The notes beneath the pieces were generated by a model. It was not told where the DNA came from. It did not search any database and saw only the letters and a list, made by a program, of their open reading frames with translations. Made by a program: the position numbers and the translations under genes. From the NCBI RefSeq assembly GCF_006715485.1, contig NZ_VFNH01000002.1:930001-994000 (forward strand): a stretch of 64,000 bases of DNA, written 5' to 3'. Source of the DNA: Herbaspirillum sp. SJZ107. GTDB taxonomy: Bacteria; Pseudomonadota; Gammaproteobacteria; Burkholderiales; Burkholderiaceae_D. Shown piece by piece: positions 39,820 to 48,721 of the stretch; positions within the stretch are counted from its first letter, which is position 1; the number at the start of each line of letters is the position of its first letter.

Positions 39820-40487
39820 TGAACATGTTCAAGCGAAATTGGACCCCTGCCTTCGCAGGGGCGATGCTGGCGATGCTGACGGGTTGTGCTGCGACCCCGA
39901 CCTCGATCGTCAAGAGCCCGACCAGCGTGCGCCCGATGCTGGCCGATGCCGGCACCCCGAGCGAAGGCGCGATCTACAACGCCAACACCTTCCGCCCGAT
40001 GTTCGAAGACCGCCGCGCGCGCCACATCGGCGACATCCTGACGGTCAACATCGTCGAGAAGACCGCCGCCAACAAGAGCGGCGCCAGCACCGGCAACAAG
40101 TCGGGCAGCGCCAGTTTCGGCGTGCCTGGCCCGCTGGCGAGCAAGATCGGCGCCAGCGTCAGCACCAGCGGCGCGACCAAGTACGCCGACGGCGACACCC
40201 AGACCGCCTCGAACGCGTTTACCGGCACGATCGGCGTGACCGTCTCGGAGGTGCTCTCGAACGGCAACCTGGTGGTGGTCGGCGAGAAGCAGATCGCGAT
40301 GAACAAGGGTATCGAGTTCATCCGCTTCTCGGGCATGGTGAATCCGGACAGCATCCAGGCCGGCAATATCGTGCAGTCGACCCTGGTGGCCGATGCGCGC
40401 GTCGAATACCGCACCAACAGCCAGATCGACAAGGCCGAGTTCACCTCGATGATGTCGCGTTTCTTCCAATCGATGCTGCCGTTCTGA
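39819..40487 (+). CDS. flgH: Flagellar L-ring lipoprotein FlgH
   Basis: A 222-residue lipoprotein; ATG at 39819 is chosen, with a GTG three bases earlier and another ATG at 39825 possible. The signal peptide ends in the lipobox LTGC. The mature part has the FlgH blocks MFEDRRARHIGDILTVNIVE, NGNLVVVGEKQIAMNKGIEF and FIRFSGMVNPDSIQAGNIVQ. It forms the outer-membrane ring around the rod. Its signal-peptide stretch NWTPAFAGAM is encoded by a REP half-element identical to the one after flgE. Confidence 0.95.
   Translation: MNMFKRNWTPAFAGAMLAMLTGCAATPTSIVKSPTSVRPMLADAGTPSEGAIYNANTFRPMFEDRRARHIGDILTVNIVEKTAANKSGASTGNKSGSASFGVPGPLASKIGASVSTSGATKYADGDTQTASNAFTGTIGVTVSEVLSNGNLVVVGEKQIAMNKGIEFIRFSGMVNPDSIQAGNIVQSTLVADARVEYRTNSQIDKAEFTSMMSRFFQSMLPF
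39838..39865. repeat. REP half-element inside the flgH signal-peptide coding region
   Basis: Twenty-six bases (39839-39864), including CCCCTGC-CTTC-GCAGGGG, are identical to the right half of the REP pair at 38152-38181. It is in frame and supplies the residues WTPAFAG and neighbours of the FlgH leader. Confidence 0.8.
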
Positions 40488-40500
40488 TCTTCCGACTACC

Positions 40501-41607
40501 ATGAACCTGAAACTGATCGCCCTGTGTGCCGCCCTGCTGGGCCCCGTCGTTGCGACCCCGGCCCACGCCGAACGCCTGAAGGACCTCGCCAGCATCGGCG
40601 GCGTCCGTCAAAACCAGTTGTCCGGCTACGGCATCGTCGTCGGCCTGGACGGTACCGGCGACCAGACCACCCAGACCCCGTTCACCGTGCAGTCGATCGC
40701 CGCGATGCTGCAGCAGAAGGGCGTCAGCCTGCCGCAGGGCACCCAGCTGCAGCTGAAGAACGTGGCGGCGGTGATGGTCACCGCTTCGCTGCCGGCCTTC
40801 GCCCAGCCGGGCCAGACCCTGGACATCACGGTGTCGTCGATGGGTAACGCCAAAAGCCTGCGCGGCGGCACCCTGATCATGACGCCGCTGCACGGCGCCG
40901 ACGGCCAGGTGTATGCCATGGCCCAGGGCAACGTGCTGGTCGGCGGCGCCGGCGCATCCGGCGGCGGCGCCTCGACCCAGGTCAACCAGCTGGCGGTCGG
41001 CCGCATCTCGGCCGGCGCCACCGTGGAACGCGCGGTCGCCTCCAACCTGGGCGCCGACAGCCAGGTCAAGCTCGAACTGAACACCACCGACTTCGCCACC
41101 GCCAGCCGCGTGGTCGAAGCGGTCAACGACAAGTTCGGCCCCGGCATCGCTACCGCCCTCGATGGCCGCGTGATCCGCGTGCGCGTGCCGTCGTCGAGCG
41201 ACCAGCGCGTGGCCTTCCTCGGCATCCTGGAAAACATGGACGTCAAGCCGTCCGAAGCCGCGGCCAAGGTGATCCTGAACGCGCGCACCGGTTCGATCGT
41301 CATGAACCGCGCGGTGACGCTGGAAACCTGCGCCATCTCGCACGGCAACCTGTCGGTGTCGATCGGCGCCGATACGCAGGTCAGCCAGCCTCCGGCCGGT
41401 TCGCGCGGCGCCACCGCCATCACCCAGAACCCGTCGGTCTCGGTGAAGAAGGATGCCGGCAAGGTCATCATGCTGAACGGCGGCGCCTCGCTGGCCGAAG
41501 TGGTGAAAGCCATGAACGCGATCGGCGCGACCCCGCAAGACCTGCTGGCGATCCTGCAGGCACTCAAGGCCGCAGGCTCGCTGCGCGCCGAACTCGAGAT
41601 CATCTAA
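40501..41607 (+). CDS. flgI: Flagellar P-ring protein FlgI
   Basis: A 368-residue exported protein. The signal peptide (MNLKLIALCAALLGPVVATP, cut after AHA) precedes a mature chain starting ERLKDLASIGGVRQNQLSGY with GIVVGLDGTGDQT next. The ending VVKAMNAIGATPQDLLAILQ is standard. It forms the P-ring in the peptidoglycan layer with help from FlgA. It follows flgH by 13 bases and precedes flgJ. Confidence 0.97.
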   Translation: MNLKLIALCAALLGPVVATPAHAERLKDLASIGGVRQNQLSGYGIVVGLDGTGDQTTQTPFTVQSIAAMLQQKGVSLPQGTQLQLKNVAAVMVTASLPAFAQPGQTLDITVSSMGNAKSLRGGTLIMTPLHGADGQVYAMAQGNVLVGGAGASGGGASTQVNQLAVGRISAGATVERAVASNLGADSQVKLELNTTDFATASRVVEAVNDKFGPGIATALDGRVIRVRVPSSSDQRVAFLGILENMDVKPSEAAAKVILNARTGSIVMNRAVTLETCAISHGNLSVSIGADTQVSQPPAGSRGATAITQNPSVSVKKDAGKVIMLNGGASLAEVVKAMNAIGATPQDLLAILQALKAAGSLRAELEII

Positions 41608-41627
41608 GTTAGAAGGATACGGCCTCC

Positions 41628-42614
41628 ATGCTCGGTTCCACCCAAGACCTGTCCGGCAAGTTCGCGCTCGATACCAAGGGCCTCGGCGACCTCAAACAGT
41701 CGGCCAAGACCGGCTCGCCCGAAGCCCTGAAGGGCGCGGCGACGCAATTCGAATCCATGTTCATCAACATGATGATGAAGAGCATGCGCGCAGCCACGCC
41801 CCAGGACGGGCCGATGGACAGCCAGGAGACCAAAACCTTCACCTCGATGCTCGACCAGCAGATGAGCCAGAAGCTGGCCAAGCGCGGCGTCGGCCTGGCC
41901 GACGTGCTGGTGCGCCAGCTGAACACCCAGGCCCAGGGCCAGGCGGCACTGGCCCAGCAGCTCAGTGATCCGATGAGCCAGCAGGCGCTGGCCATCGGCG
42001 GCGGTCAGGCTGCCACCAGCAGCGCCGACAGCATCATGAGCAGCCTGGAAGCGCTGCGCAGCGGCCGCTCGGCCGACACGCTGTCGACCGACCGTCCGGC
42101 CACCAGCGCGGCATCCGGCGTCGGCAGCGCCGCCAGCAGCACGAACGCCGGCAAGCCGGCCCACGTGCGCGCCTTCCAGGACAAGATGGCCGACGCGGCC
42201 GAGGAAGCCGAAGCGGCAACCGGCGTGCCGGCCAAGTTCATGATGGGCCAGGCCGCACTGGAAACCGGCTGGGGCCGGCGCGTGATCCGCAACCAGGATG
42301 GCAGCTCGAGCAACAACCTGTTCGGCATCAAGGCCGGCCCTGGCTGGAAAGGCAAGGTTGCCACCGCGGTCACCACCGAATACGTGCACGGCAAGCCGCA
42401 CCAGCGCGTCGAGAAGTTCCGCGCCTACGACAGCCATGCCGACGCGTTCAAGGATTACGCCAAGATGCTCAGCAATAACCCGCGCTACGAAAAAGTGCTG
42501 AACCACGGCGGCGACGCCACCACGTTCGCCCATGGACTGCAGCGCGCCGGCTATGCGACCGACCCCCAGTACGCGGCCAAGCTGTCGCGCATCATCAAGC
42601 ATTCGCTGGCCTGA
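41628..42614 (+). CDS. flgJ: Rod cap and peptidoglycan hydrolase FlgJ
   Basis: A 328-residue dual-function protein with AAGGA upstream. The N-terminal rod-binding domain contains KGAATQFESMFINMMMKSMR and LDQQMSQKLAKRGVGLADVL. A Ser/Ala linker leads to a C-terminal glucosaminidase domain with the likely catalytic Glu at about residue 212 (QAALETGWGRRV), NNLFGIK and the FRAYDSHADAFKDYAKML block. It opens the cell wall so the rod can pass. It is the last gene before the sigma-28 promoter of flgKL. Confidence 0.95.
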   Translation: MLGSTQDLSGKFALDTKGLGDLKQSAKTGSPEALKGAATQFESMFINMMMKSMRAATPQDGPMDSQETKTFTSMLDQQMSQKLAKRGVGLADVLVRQLNTQAQGQAALAQQLSDPMSQQALAIGGGQAATSSADSIMSSLEALRSGRSADTLSTDRPATSAASGVGSAASSTNAGKPAHVRAFQDKMADAAEEAEAATGVPAKFMMGQAALETGWGRRVIRNQDGSSSNNLFGIKAGPGWKGKVATAVTTEYVHGKPHQRVEKFRAYDSHADAFKDYAKMLSNNPRYEKVLNHGGDATTFAHGLQRAGYATDPQYAAKLSRIIKHSLA

Positions 42615-42617
42615 TCG

Positions 42618-42644
42618 TAAAGTTTTGGCGGATTTTGCCGTCAA
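42618..42644 (+). promoter_or_regulatory. Sigma-28 (FliA) promoter of flgK-flgL
   Basis: TAAAGTTT is followed by 11 bases and GCCGTCAA, against the consensus TAAAGTTT-N11-GCCGATAA: the -35 part is perfect and the -10 part differs at two of eight bases. It lies just after the flgJ stop and 25 bases before the flgK ATG, so flgK and flgL can be expressed late, apart from the flgB-J transcript. Confidence 0.85.
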
Positions 42645-42669
42645 CGACGTAAAGATAGAGAGTTAATCC

Positions 42670-44631
42670 ATGTCCCTCCTCAGCATCGGCAAATCCGGCC
42701 TGTTCGCCGCCCAGGCGGCGCTCGCGACCGCGGGCCACAACATCACCAACGCCAACGTGGCCGGCTACAGCCGCCAGGTGGTGGTGCAGGAAACGTCGAT
42801 CGCGATGGGGGGCAACAACGGCTACATCGGCACCGGTACCCAGATCGCCCAGGTCAAGCGCTATTCGGACGAGTTCCTGAACGCCCAGGTGCGCACCGCC
42901 CAGGCCTCGAGCAGCGGCTTGCAGTCCTACGAAGCCCAGGTCACCCAGATCGACAACCTGCTGGCCGACAGCACCTCCGGCCTGACTCCGTCGCTGCAGG
43001 ATTTCTTCGCCTCGGTGCAGAACCTGACCGGCGACCTCGGCGGCGTGCCTTCGCGCGGTTCGCTGCTGACCTCGGCCGACACCCTGGCCTCGACTTTCCG
43101 CGCCATGAACAACCGGCTGGAACAGATCCGCAACGGCGTCAACACCGAAGTCACCAGCAGCGTTGCCGAGATCAACACCTATGCCAGCCAGATCGCCGAC
43201 CTGAACGACCAGATCGGCAAGCTGGCCGCCGGCGACAACCTGAACCTGCCGAACGACCTGCTCGACAAGCGCGACCAGCTGATCATGGACCTGAACAAGC
43301 AGGTCAAGGCCACCGTCATGCCGGGCGATAACAACAGCCTGACGGTGTCGATCGGCAGCGGCCAGCCGCTGGTGGTGGGATCGGAGTCCTTCCAGCTCGC
43401 CGCCACGTCGTCGCCGACCGACCAGACCCGCATCACCGTCGGCTACGTCACCGGCAGCAAGGTCACCCCGCTGGCCGACTCCGCCCTGACCGGCGGCGCC
43501 CTCGGCGGCGTGCTGGAATTCCGCACCAAGTCGCTCGACAGCGCCCAGAATGCGCTGGGCCGCGTCGCCATCGCGCTGGCCAAGACCTTCAACGACCAGC
43601 ACCACCTGGGCGTGGACGCCAACGGCAACCCGGGCGGCGACGTGTTCGCGGTGGCGCCGGCCGAGGTGACCAAGAACGTCCACAACAACATCACCAGCAC
43701 CACGGCGATCACGGCCACGGTCAGCGACGCCACCAAGCTGACCACCAGCGACTACAAGATCGACTTCGACGGCAGCAACTACAACGTGATCCGCCTGTCG
43801 GACAACCAGAAGACCGTCATCAACCCGTATCCGCAGACGGCGCCGCAGACCATCGACGGCCTCGACTTCGCGATCACCGGCAAGGCCGACGCCGGCGACA
43901 ATTTCATGGTGCGCCCGACCATCAACGGCGCCGCCAACTTCAAGCTGCTGCTGACCGACCAGTCGCAGATCGCGGCCGCGGCCCCGATCGCGACCAGCGT
44001 CCCGCTGACCAACACCGGCAGCGGCAAGATCAGCGCCGGCAAGGTCGACAAGGACTACCTGGCGTCGCCCCTGACCTCGCCGGTGACGATCAGCTATGCG
44101 AGCAACGGCGCCGGCGCCGGCGGCACCCTGTCCGGCTTCCCCTCGGGCCAGGCCGTCAAGATGACCGTCAATGGCGTGAGCACCTCGTACGCGGCAGGCA
44201 GCACGGTGCCGTTCCAGGACGGCGCCAGCTACACGGCGGGCGGCATGAGCTTCACCCTGAACGGCGCGCCGGGCAACGGCGACACCTTCACGATTGCGCC
44301 CAGCAGCGCCACCGGCGACACCCGCAACGCCGGCCTGCTGGGCGACCTGCAATCGAAGAACATCCTCGACGGCGGCAAGGCGACCTACCAGTCGGCCTAC
44401 GCCAACCTGGTCAGCACGGTCGGCAACAAGACCCGCGAGGTGCAGGTGAACGCCAGCGCCGCCGAAGCCCAGCTGAACGTGGCCAAGGGCGCCGCCGACA
44501 ACGTCTCGGGCGTGAACCTCGACGAAGAGGCGGCCAACCTGCTGAAGTACCAGCAGGCCTACCAGGCGTCCGGCAAGGTGATGCAGATCGCTGACACGAT
44601 CTTCAACGCGCTGCTGCAGATCGGCCACTAA
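42670..44631 (+). CDS. flgK: Hook-filament junction protein FlgK (HAP1)
   Basis: A 653-residue protein, longer than the roughly 550 of enterobacteria. The ends are conserved: GKSGLFAAQAALATAGHNIT, ANVAGYSRQVVVQ and, at the C-terminus, NLDEEAANLLKYQQAYQASG. The middle contains two copies of a beta-rich module (about residues 355-420 and 466-547) ending in GDNFMVRP and GDTFTIAP; FlgL has one related copy. FlgK joins hook to filament and depends on the chaperone FlgN. It has its own sigma-28 promoter and is followed by flgL after 15 bases. Confidence 0.95.
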   Translation: MSLLSIGKSGLFAAQAALATAGHNITNANVAGYSRQVVVQETSIAMGGNNGYIGTGTQIAQVKRYSDEFLNAQVRTAQASSSGLQSYEAQVTQIDNLLADSTSGLTPSLQDFFASVQNLTGDLGGVPSRGSLLTSADTLASTFRAMNNRLEQIRNGVNTEVTSSVAEINTYASQIADLNDQIGKLAAGDNLNLPNDLLDKRDQLIMDLNKQVKATVMPGDNNSLTVSIGSGQPLVVGSESFQLAATSSPTDQTRITVGYVTGSKVTPLADSALTGGALGGVLEFRTKSLDSAQNALGRVAIALAKTFNDQHHLGVDANGNPGGDVFAVAPAEVTKNVHNNITSTTAITATVSDATKLTTSDYKIDFDGSNYNVIRLSDNQKTVINPYPQTAPQTIDGLDFAITGKADAGDNFMVRPTINGAANFKLLLTDQSQIAAAAPIATSVPLTNTGSGKISAGKVDKDYLASPLTSPVTISYASNGAGAGGTLSGFPSGQAVKMTVNGVSTSYAAGSTVPFQDGASYTAGGMSFTLNGAPGNGDTFTIAPSSATGDTRNAGLLGDLQSKNILDGGKATYQSAYANLVSTVGNKTREVQVNASAAEAQLNVAKGAADNVSGVNLDEEAANLLKYQQAYQASGKVMQIADTIFNALLQIGH

Positions 44632-44646
44632 TCCAGGAAACGAACC

Positions 44647-45876
44647 ATGTCCCTGCGTATCAGCACCAACTCGATCTACGAATCCGGCACCAGCCAGCTC
44701 AACACGCTGCAGGGCCAGATGGCGAAGACCCAGAACCAGCTGTCGACCAACAAGCGCATGCTGACCGCGGCCGACGACCCGATCGCCTCGGCGCGCGCGC
44801 TCGAGCTGACCCAGTCGCAGTCGATGAACACGCAGTTCGGCACCAACCGCAGCAATGCGAATGCGTCGCTGTCGCTGGTCGACAAGTCGCTGAGCGACGT
44901 CAGCGGCCAAATCACGGACATCCAGTCGCTGATCGTCACCGCCGGCAACGGCGGCTATTCGCAGAGCGACCGCGAAGCCCTGGCCACCGAGCTGGAAGGG
45001 CGCCTGAGCGACCTGATCGGCCTGGCCAATACCTCGAACGGCGTCGGCGGCTACCTGTTCTCGGGCTATGCCTCGACCACCCAGCCGTATTCGCAGACCC
45101 CGACCGGCGCCGCCTACCAGGGCGACCAGGGCCAGCGCATGCTGCAGGTGGGCTCCACGCGCAAGATGGCGATCAGCGAAAGCGGCAGCGCCATCTTCGA
45201 CGCCATCGGCACCGGCAACGGCACCTTCCAGACCCAGGCCGCGGCCACCAACACCGGCGCCGGCATCGTCTCGCCGGGCGCCGTGACCGACCGCAGCAAG
45301 CTCACCGGCCACGACTACGCGGTCAACTTCGCGGTGAGCGGCACCCCGGCCGTGACCACCTACTCGGTGGTCGACAACTCGGTCTCGCCGGCCGCCAACG
45401 TGCTGCAGGACCAGCCGTACACGGCCGGCGCCTCGATCAACTTCGACGGCATCTCCTTCGACGTCAAGGGCGCGCCGGCCAACGGCGACAGCTTCACCGT
45501 CAAGCCGAGCCAGAAGCAGTCGGTGTTCACCACGGTCACTGACCTGATCAAGACCCTGCGCACCCCGGACACCGGCTCGGCCGGCAAGGCTGCGCTGGCC
45601 AACGGCCTGGCCACGGCCGGCTCCAACATGCAGAACGCGCTCGACAACGTGCTCACCGTGCAGGCCTCGGTCGGCGCGCGCATGAAGGAACTCGATTCCC
45701 TCGACAGCACCGGCTCCGACCTCGACACCCAGTACCAGGCCACGCTGTCCGGGTTGCAGGACCTGGACATGGTCAAGGCGATCTCGCTGTATTCGCAGCA
45801 GCAGACCACGCTGCAGGCGGCGCAGCTGTCGTTCAAGACGATGTCGAGTTTGTCGCTGTTTAATTACATCTCTTAA
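44647..45876 (+). CDS. flgL: Hook-filament junction protein FlgL (HAP3)
   Basis: A 409-residue flagellin-like protein with AGGAAACG upstream. The N-terminal helix RISTNSIYESGTSQLNTLQG, the ADDPIASARALEL block and the C-terminal LDMVKAISLYSQQQTTLQAA are family features. Residues about 218-294 hold a beta-rich module ending GDSFTVKPS that resembles the two in FlgK. FlgL sits between FlgK and the filament. The gene ends the plus-strand flg run; a REP-like hairpin separates it from convergent fliR. Confidence 0.95.
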   Translation: MSLRISTNSIYESGTSQLNTLQGQMAKTQNQLSTNKRMLTAADDPIASARALELTQSQSMNTQFGTNRSNANASLSLVDKSLSDVSGQITDIQSLIVTAGNGGYSQSDREALATELEGRLSDLIGLANTSNGVGGYLFSGYASTTQPYSQTPTGAAYQGDQGQRMLQVGSTRKMAISESGSAIFDAIGTGNGTFQTQAAATNTGAGIVSPGAVTDRSKLTGHDYAVNFAVSGTPAVTTYSVVDNSVSPAANVLQDQPYTAGASINFDGISFDVKGAPANGDSFTVKPSQKQSVFTTVTDLIKTLRTPDTGSAGKAALANGLATAGSNMQNALDNVLTVQASVGARMKELDSLDSTGSDLDTQYQATLSGLQDLDMVKAISLYSQQQTTLQAAQLSFKTMSSLSLFNYIS

Positions 45877-45913
45877 GATCCGGGCAGCGCATACCTGGCC
45901 CGCAGCATAAGCA

Positions 45914-45940
45914 CGTCGCCCTGCGCAGGCAGGGGCGACG
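45914..45940. repeat. REP-like hairpin between convergent flgL and fliR
   Basis: CGTCGCCC-TGC faces GCAGGGGCGACG, an inverted repeat with one base missing on the left arm. The sequence resembles the CCCTGC...GCAGGGGCGACG core of the REP pair after flgE. Lying between two stops, it could act as a two-way transcription barrier; no U-tract is present. Confidence 0.6.
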
Positions 45941-45968
45941 GTTTCAAGGGAGCGTGAATGAAATCCCG

Positions 45969-46799
45969 TCAGCGTGATGCCGGCACCGGCGCCGGCACCC
46001 CCGGCTGCCCCGGCCGCTCCCCACCCACCCGCGGAATCCGGCGTCCCGCCTCGATCCCCTGGTTGAACAGGTTCTGCAACGGCGTCCCCAGATAAGGCAG
46101 GGTCAGGCTGATCACCAGGAACCCGGCCCCCAGCGTGATCGGAAAGCCGATGCCGAACAGGTTCAGCTGGGGCGCCGCGCGTGTCAGGATGGCGAGGGCG
46201 ATGTTGGTGATCAGGAGCGCGGCCACGATCGGCATCGACAGTTGCAGGCCGGCGGAAAAGATGCGGCTGCCCCAGCGCACCATCTCGAGCGGGGCGCTCA
46301 GCGACATCGGCGTCGTGGAAATCGGCAGCGTGAAGAAGCTCTCGACCAGCGCCTCGACCAGCACCAGGTGGGCGTTCACGGCGAGGAAGGCCATGGTCGC
46401 GACCAGCGCCAGGAACTGGCTGATGGCCGACGAGCGGCCGGCGGAGGTCGGGTCGAAGAAGGTGGCGAAGCTCAGGCCCATGCTCGAACTGGCGACTTCG
46501 CCGGCGAATTCGACGGCGGCGAACACCAGGCGCATGGCGAAGCCCATCGCCGCGCCGATCAGCAGTTCCTGGCCCAGGATCAGGATGCCGGCCCAGGAAG
46601 TCGGGTCGACGATCGGCACCGGCGGCAGGGTAGGGGCGACGATGGCGGCCAGGGTCACGCCGAGCGTGGTCTTGATCAGCATCGGCACGCCGGTATTGCC
46701 GAACACCGGCGCCGCCGCGACCAGGCCGAGAATCCGCGTCAGGGGCCACAGCAGGCCCCCGATCCAGGCATACAGCTCGGCCGTGGTGAAGCTGATCAT
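45969..46799 (-). CDS. fliR: Flagellar export gate protein FliR
   Basis: A 276-residue membrane protein with about six hydrophobic segments, starting MISFTTAELYAWIGGLLWPL. The FAAVEFAGEVASSSMGLSFA segment and the P-rich ending of the membrane part (LGTPLQNLFNQGIEAGRRIP) are typical. A short Pro/Gly tail follows. It forms the helical core of the export gate with FliP and FliQ. It is the last gene of the fliL-M-N-O-P-Q-R transcript. Confidence 0.95.
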   Translation of the reverse strand: MISFTTAELYAWIGGLLWPLTRILGLVAAAPVFGNTGVPMLIKTTLGVTLAAIVAPTLPPVPIVDPTSWAGILILGQELLIGAAMGFAMRLVFAAVEFAGEVASSSMGLSFATFFDPTSAGRSSAISQFLALVATMAFLAVNAHLVLVEALVESFFTLPISTTPMSLSAPLEMVRWGSRIFSAGLQLSMPIVAALLITNIALAILTRAAPQLNLFGIGFPITLGAGFLVISLTLPYLGTPLQNLFNQGIEAGRRIPRVGGERPGQPGVPAPVPASR

Positions 46800-46820
46800 A
46801 TGAACGACAGCACGGGTGCT

Positions 46821-47090
46821 TTATCCGATCATCTGCGGAATCCCGCTGAAGATCGTCCGCATGTAATCGGTCATGATGGTGATCATCCAGGGCCCGGCCA
46901 GCACCAGGGTCACGAACACGGCGACCAGCTTCGGGATGAAAGAGAGGGTCTGCTCGTTGATCTGGGTCGCGGCCTGGAAGATGCTGATGATCAGGCCGAC
47001 GATCAGGGCCACCAGCAGCAGCGGCGCCGCCACCATCAGGGTGACTTCCATGGCCGTGCGGCCCATCGCGATGACGCTTTCCGGTGTCAT
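46821..47090 (-). CDS. fliQ: Flagellar export gate protein FliQ
   Basis: An 89-residue protein with two membrane helices, the normal size. MTPESVIAMGRTAMEVTLMV opens the first helix, and ATQINEQTLSFIPKL is the conserved cytoplasmic loop. GAGGAAGGTA lies before the ATG. It forms the FliPQR export core and sits between fliP and fliR. Confidence 0.96.
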   Translation of the reverse strand: MTPESVIAMGRTAMEVTLMVAAPLLLVALIVGLIISIFQAATQINEQTLSFIPKLVAVFVTLVLAGPWMITIMTDYMRTIFSGIPQMIG

Positions 47091-47115
47091 TACCTTCCTC
47101 TAATAAAAACTCTGG

Positions 47116-47868
47116 CTAATAAAAACTTTGAGACAAGGAGCCCAGCAACAGCTGCCAGCCGTCGACCAGCACGAACAGCATCAGCTTGAACGGCAGCGAG
47201 ATCACCGCCGGCGACATCATCATCATACCCATCGACATCAGCACCGACGCCACCACCATGTCGATGATCAGGAAGGGAATGAAGATGGCGAAGCCGATCT
47301 GGAACGCGGTCTTCAGCTCGCTGGTGATGAAGGCCGGGACCAGCACCCGCAGCGGCACGTCTTCCGGCCCCTGCAGCGCCGGCGTGCGCGAGATCTTCAC
47401 GAACAGGGCCAGGTCGGACTGGCGCGTCTGCTTCAGCATGAAGGCTTTCAGCGGCGCCGCGCCCTTGTTCATCGCCTCTTCCATCTGGATCCGGTTTTCC
47501 TGCAGCGGCACGTAGGCTTCGGTGTAGATGCGGTCGAACGTCGGCCCCATCACGAACAGCGTCAGGAACAGCGCCAGCCCGACCATCACCTGGTTCGGCG
47601 GCGCGGTCTGGGTGCCGAGCGCCTGGCGCAGCAGCGACAGCACGATGATGATGCGGGTGAAGCTGGTCATCATCAGCAGCGCGGCCGGGATGAAGGTCAG
47701 CGCCGTCATCAGGATCAGCGTCTGCACCGGCAGCGAATAGGCGGTGCCGCCGCCCGGGGCCGCGCTGGTGGTGAAGGCGGGGATGCTCGGGGCTGCGGCT
47801 GCCGTTGCGGACAGTACCAGCGGCACCGCCAGCAAGCCGGCCGCCAGCAGGATTCTTCGTTTGCTCAT
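47116..47868 (-). CDS. fliP: Flagellar export gate protein FliP
   Basis: The ATG at 47868 gives 250 residues; a GTG at 47883 is in frame but less likely. A cleavable signal peptide ([20 protein letters not shown]) is followed by the family blocks [40 protein letters not shown] and, near the end, [15 protein letters not shown] [15 protein letters not shown] and [17 protein letters not shown]. It is the central FliPQR component. The gap to fliO is 19 bases. Confidence 0.96.
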   Translation of the reverse strand: MSKRRILLAAGLLAVPLVLSATAAAAPSIPAFTTSAAPGGGTAYSLPVQTLILMTALTFIPAALLMMTSFTRIIIVLSLLRQALGTQTAPPNQVMVGLALFLTLFVMGPTFDRIYTEAYVPLQENRIQMEEAMNKGAAPLKAFMLKQTRQSDLALFVKISRTPALQGPEDVPLRVLVPAFITSELKTAFQIGFAIFIPFLIIDMVVASVLMSMGMMMMSPAVISLPFKLMLFVLVDGWQLLLGSLSQSFY

Positions 47869-47887
47869 TGCTCGGTTGCTCACTTGC

Positions 47888-48721
47888 TCACTTGCGCTTG
47901 TCGATGGTCTGCTTCAGCCAGTCGGCAAAGGAATTTGCGGCCGGCCCATGGGCGGCCAGGGTAGCGGCAGGCGCCGCGCCGTCCGCGCCGTCCTGCTTCG
48001 GCATCGTCGCCAGCGCGTTGACGCGGCCCGGCGAGGCGCCGACCACGATCCACTGGTTGCCGACTTCGACCACCAGCAGGCGTTCGCGCCCGCCCAGGCT
48101 GAGCGAGCCGACGATGCGCAGGTTGGCGCCGCCAAAGCCGGCCTTGGGGCCGTAGCGCTTGAGGAACCAGGCCAGCCCGGCCAGCACCGCCAGCACCGCG
48201 ACCAGCGCGAACAGGGTCTGCAGCAGGCTGCCGGTTGTGCTCCCTGCCGGCATCGTGACCGGACCGGCGGCGGGGGGCGGCATGGTGCCGGGCATCGCCG
48301 CGGGGGCGGCCGGCGTGGCCGGCGCAGCAGGTGCCGCGGCCGTGGCGGGCGCCGGCTGGCTCCCAGGCGTTTCCTGCACCGGGGTGCTGGTCAGCGGCGC
48401 GGCCGGCTGGGCAGCGGCAGCCGGGCGCTCGCCGGCGGCGGTGACGCGCGTGCGCGCGGCCGGCGCCGCGGCGGCCGGGGTCTCGCTGCGCGGCTGTACG
48501 GCCGGGGTGGTGGAAGCAGGGGAAGAGGGCGCAGCGGCAGAGGGCACAGCAGCGGCGGGGGCCGCGGCAGAAGGCGCAGCAGCGGCAGCAGCGGCGGCAG
48601 GCACGGACGCCGCAGAACCGCCCGCCTGCCCGCTGTCCGCCGCCCCGGCCTGCCGCACCGCGCAGGCGCCCAGTGCCAGCGACAGGGATAAAAGGGCCAG
48701 CAGGCGCGCGGTCGTCGTCAT
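47888..48721 (-). CDS. fliO: FliO-family export gate assembly protein with lipobox and long Ala/Pro region
   Basis: A 277-residue protein, over twice the size of enterobacterial FliO. The N-terminus is a signal peptide ending in a lipobox (LGAC, Cys20). About 145 residues of Ala/Pro/Thr-rich low complexity follow, then one membrane helix ([20 protein letters not shown]) and the FliO domain with [20 protein letters not shown] and QWIVVGAS. FliO helps assemble FliP. The start overlaps the fliN stop by four bases (ATGA). The extended periplasmic part is unusual. Confidence 0.88.
   Translation of the reverse strand: MTTTARLLALLSLSLALGACAVRQAGAADSGQAGGSAASVPAAAAAAAAPSAAAPAAAVPSAAAPSSPASTTPAVQPRSETPAAAAPAARTRVTAAGERPAAAAQPAAPLTSTPVQETPGSQPAPATAAAPAAPATPAAPAAMPGTMPPPAAGPVTMPAGSTTGSLLQTLFALVAVLAVLAGLAWFLKRYGPKAGFGGANLRIVGSLSLGGRERLLVVEVGNQWIVVGASPGRVNALATMPKQDGADGAAPAATLAAHGPAANSFADWLKQTIDKRK

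Noticed and set aside
42595-46749. A 1384-codon minus-strand open frame opposite flgK and flgL
   Set aside because: The same shadow effect; composition is repetitive Arg/Gly/Val/His and it runs across convergent genes and their intergenic REP.
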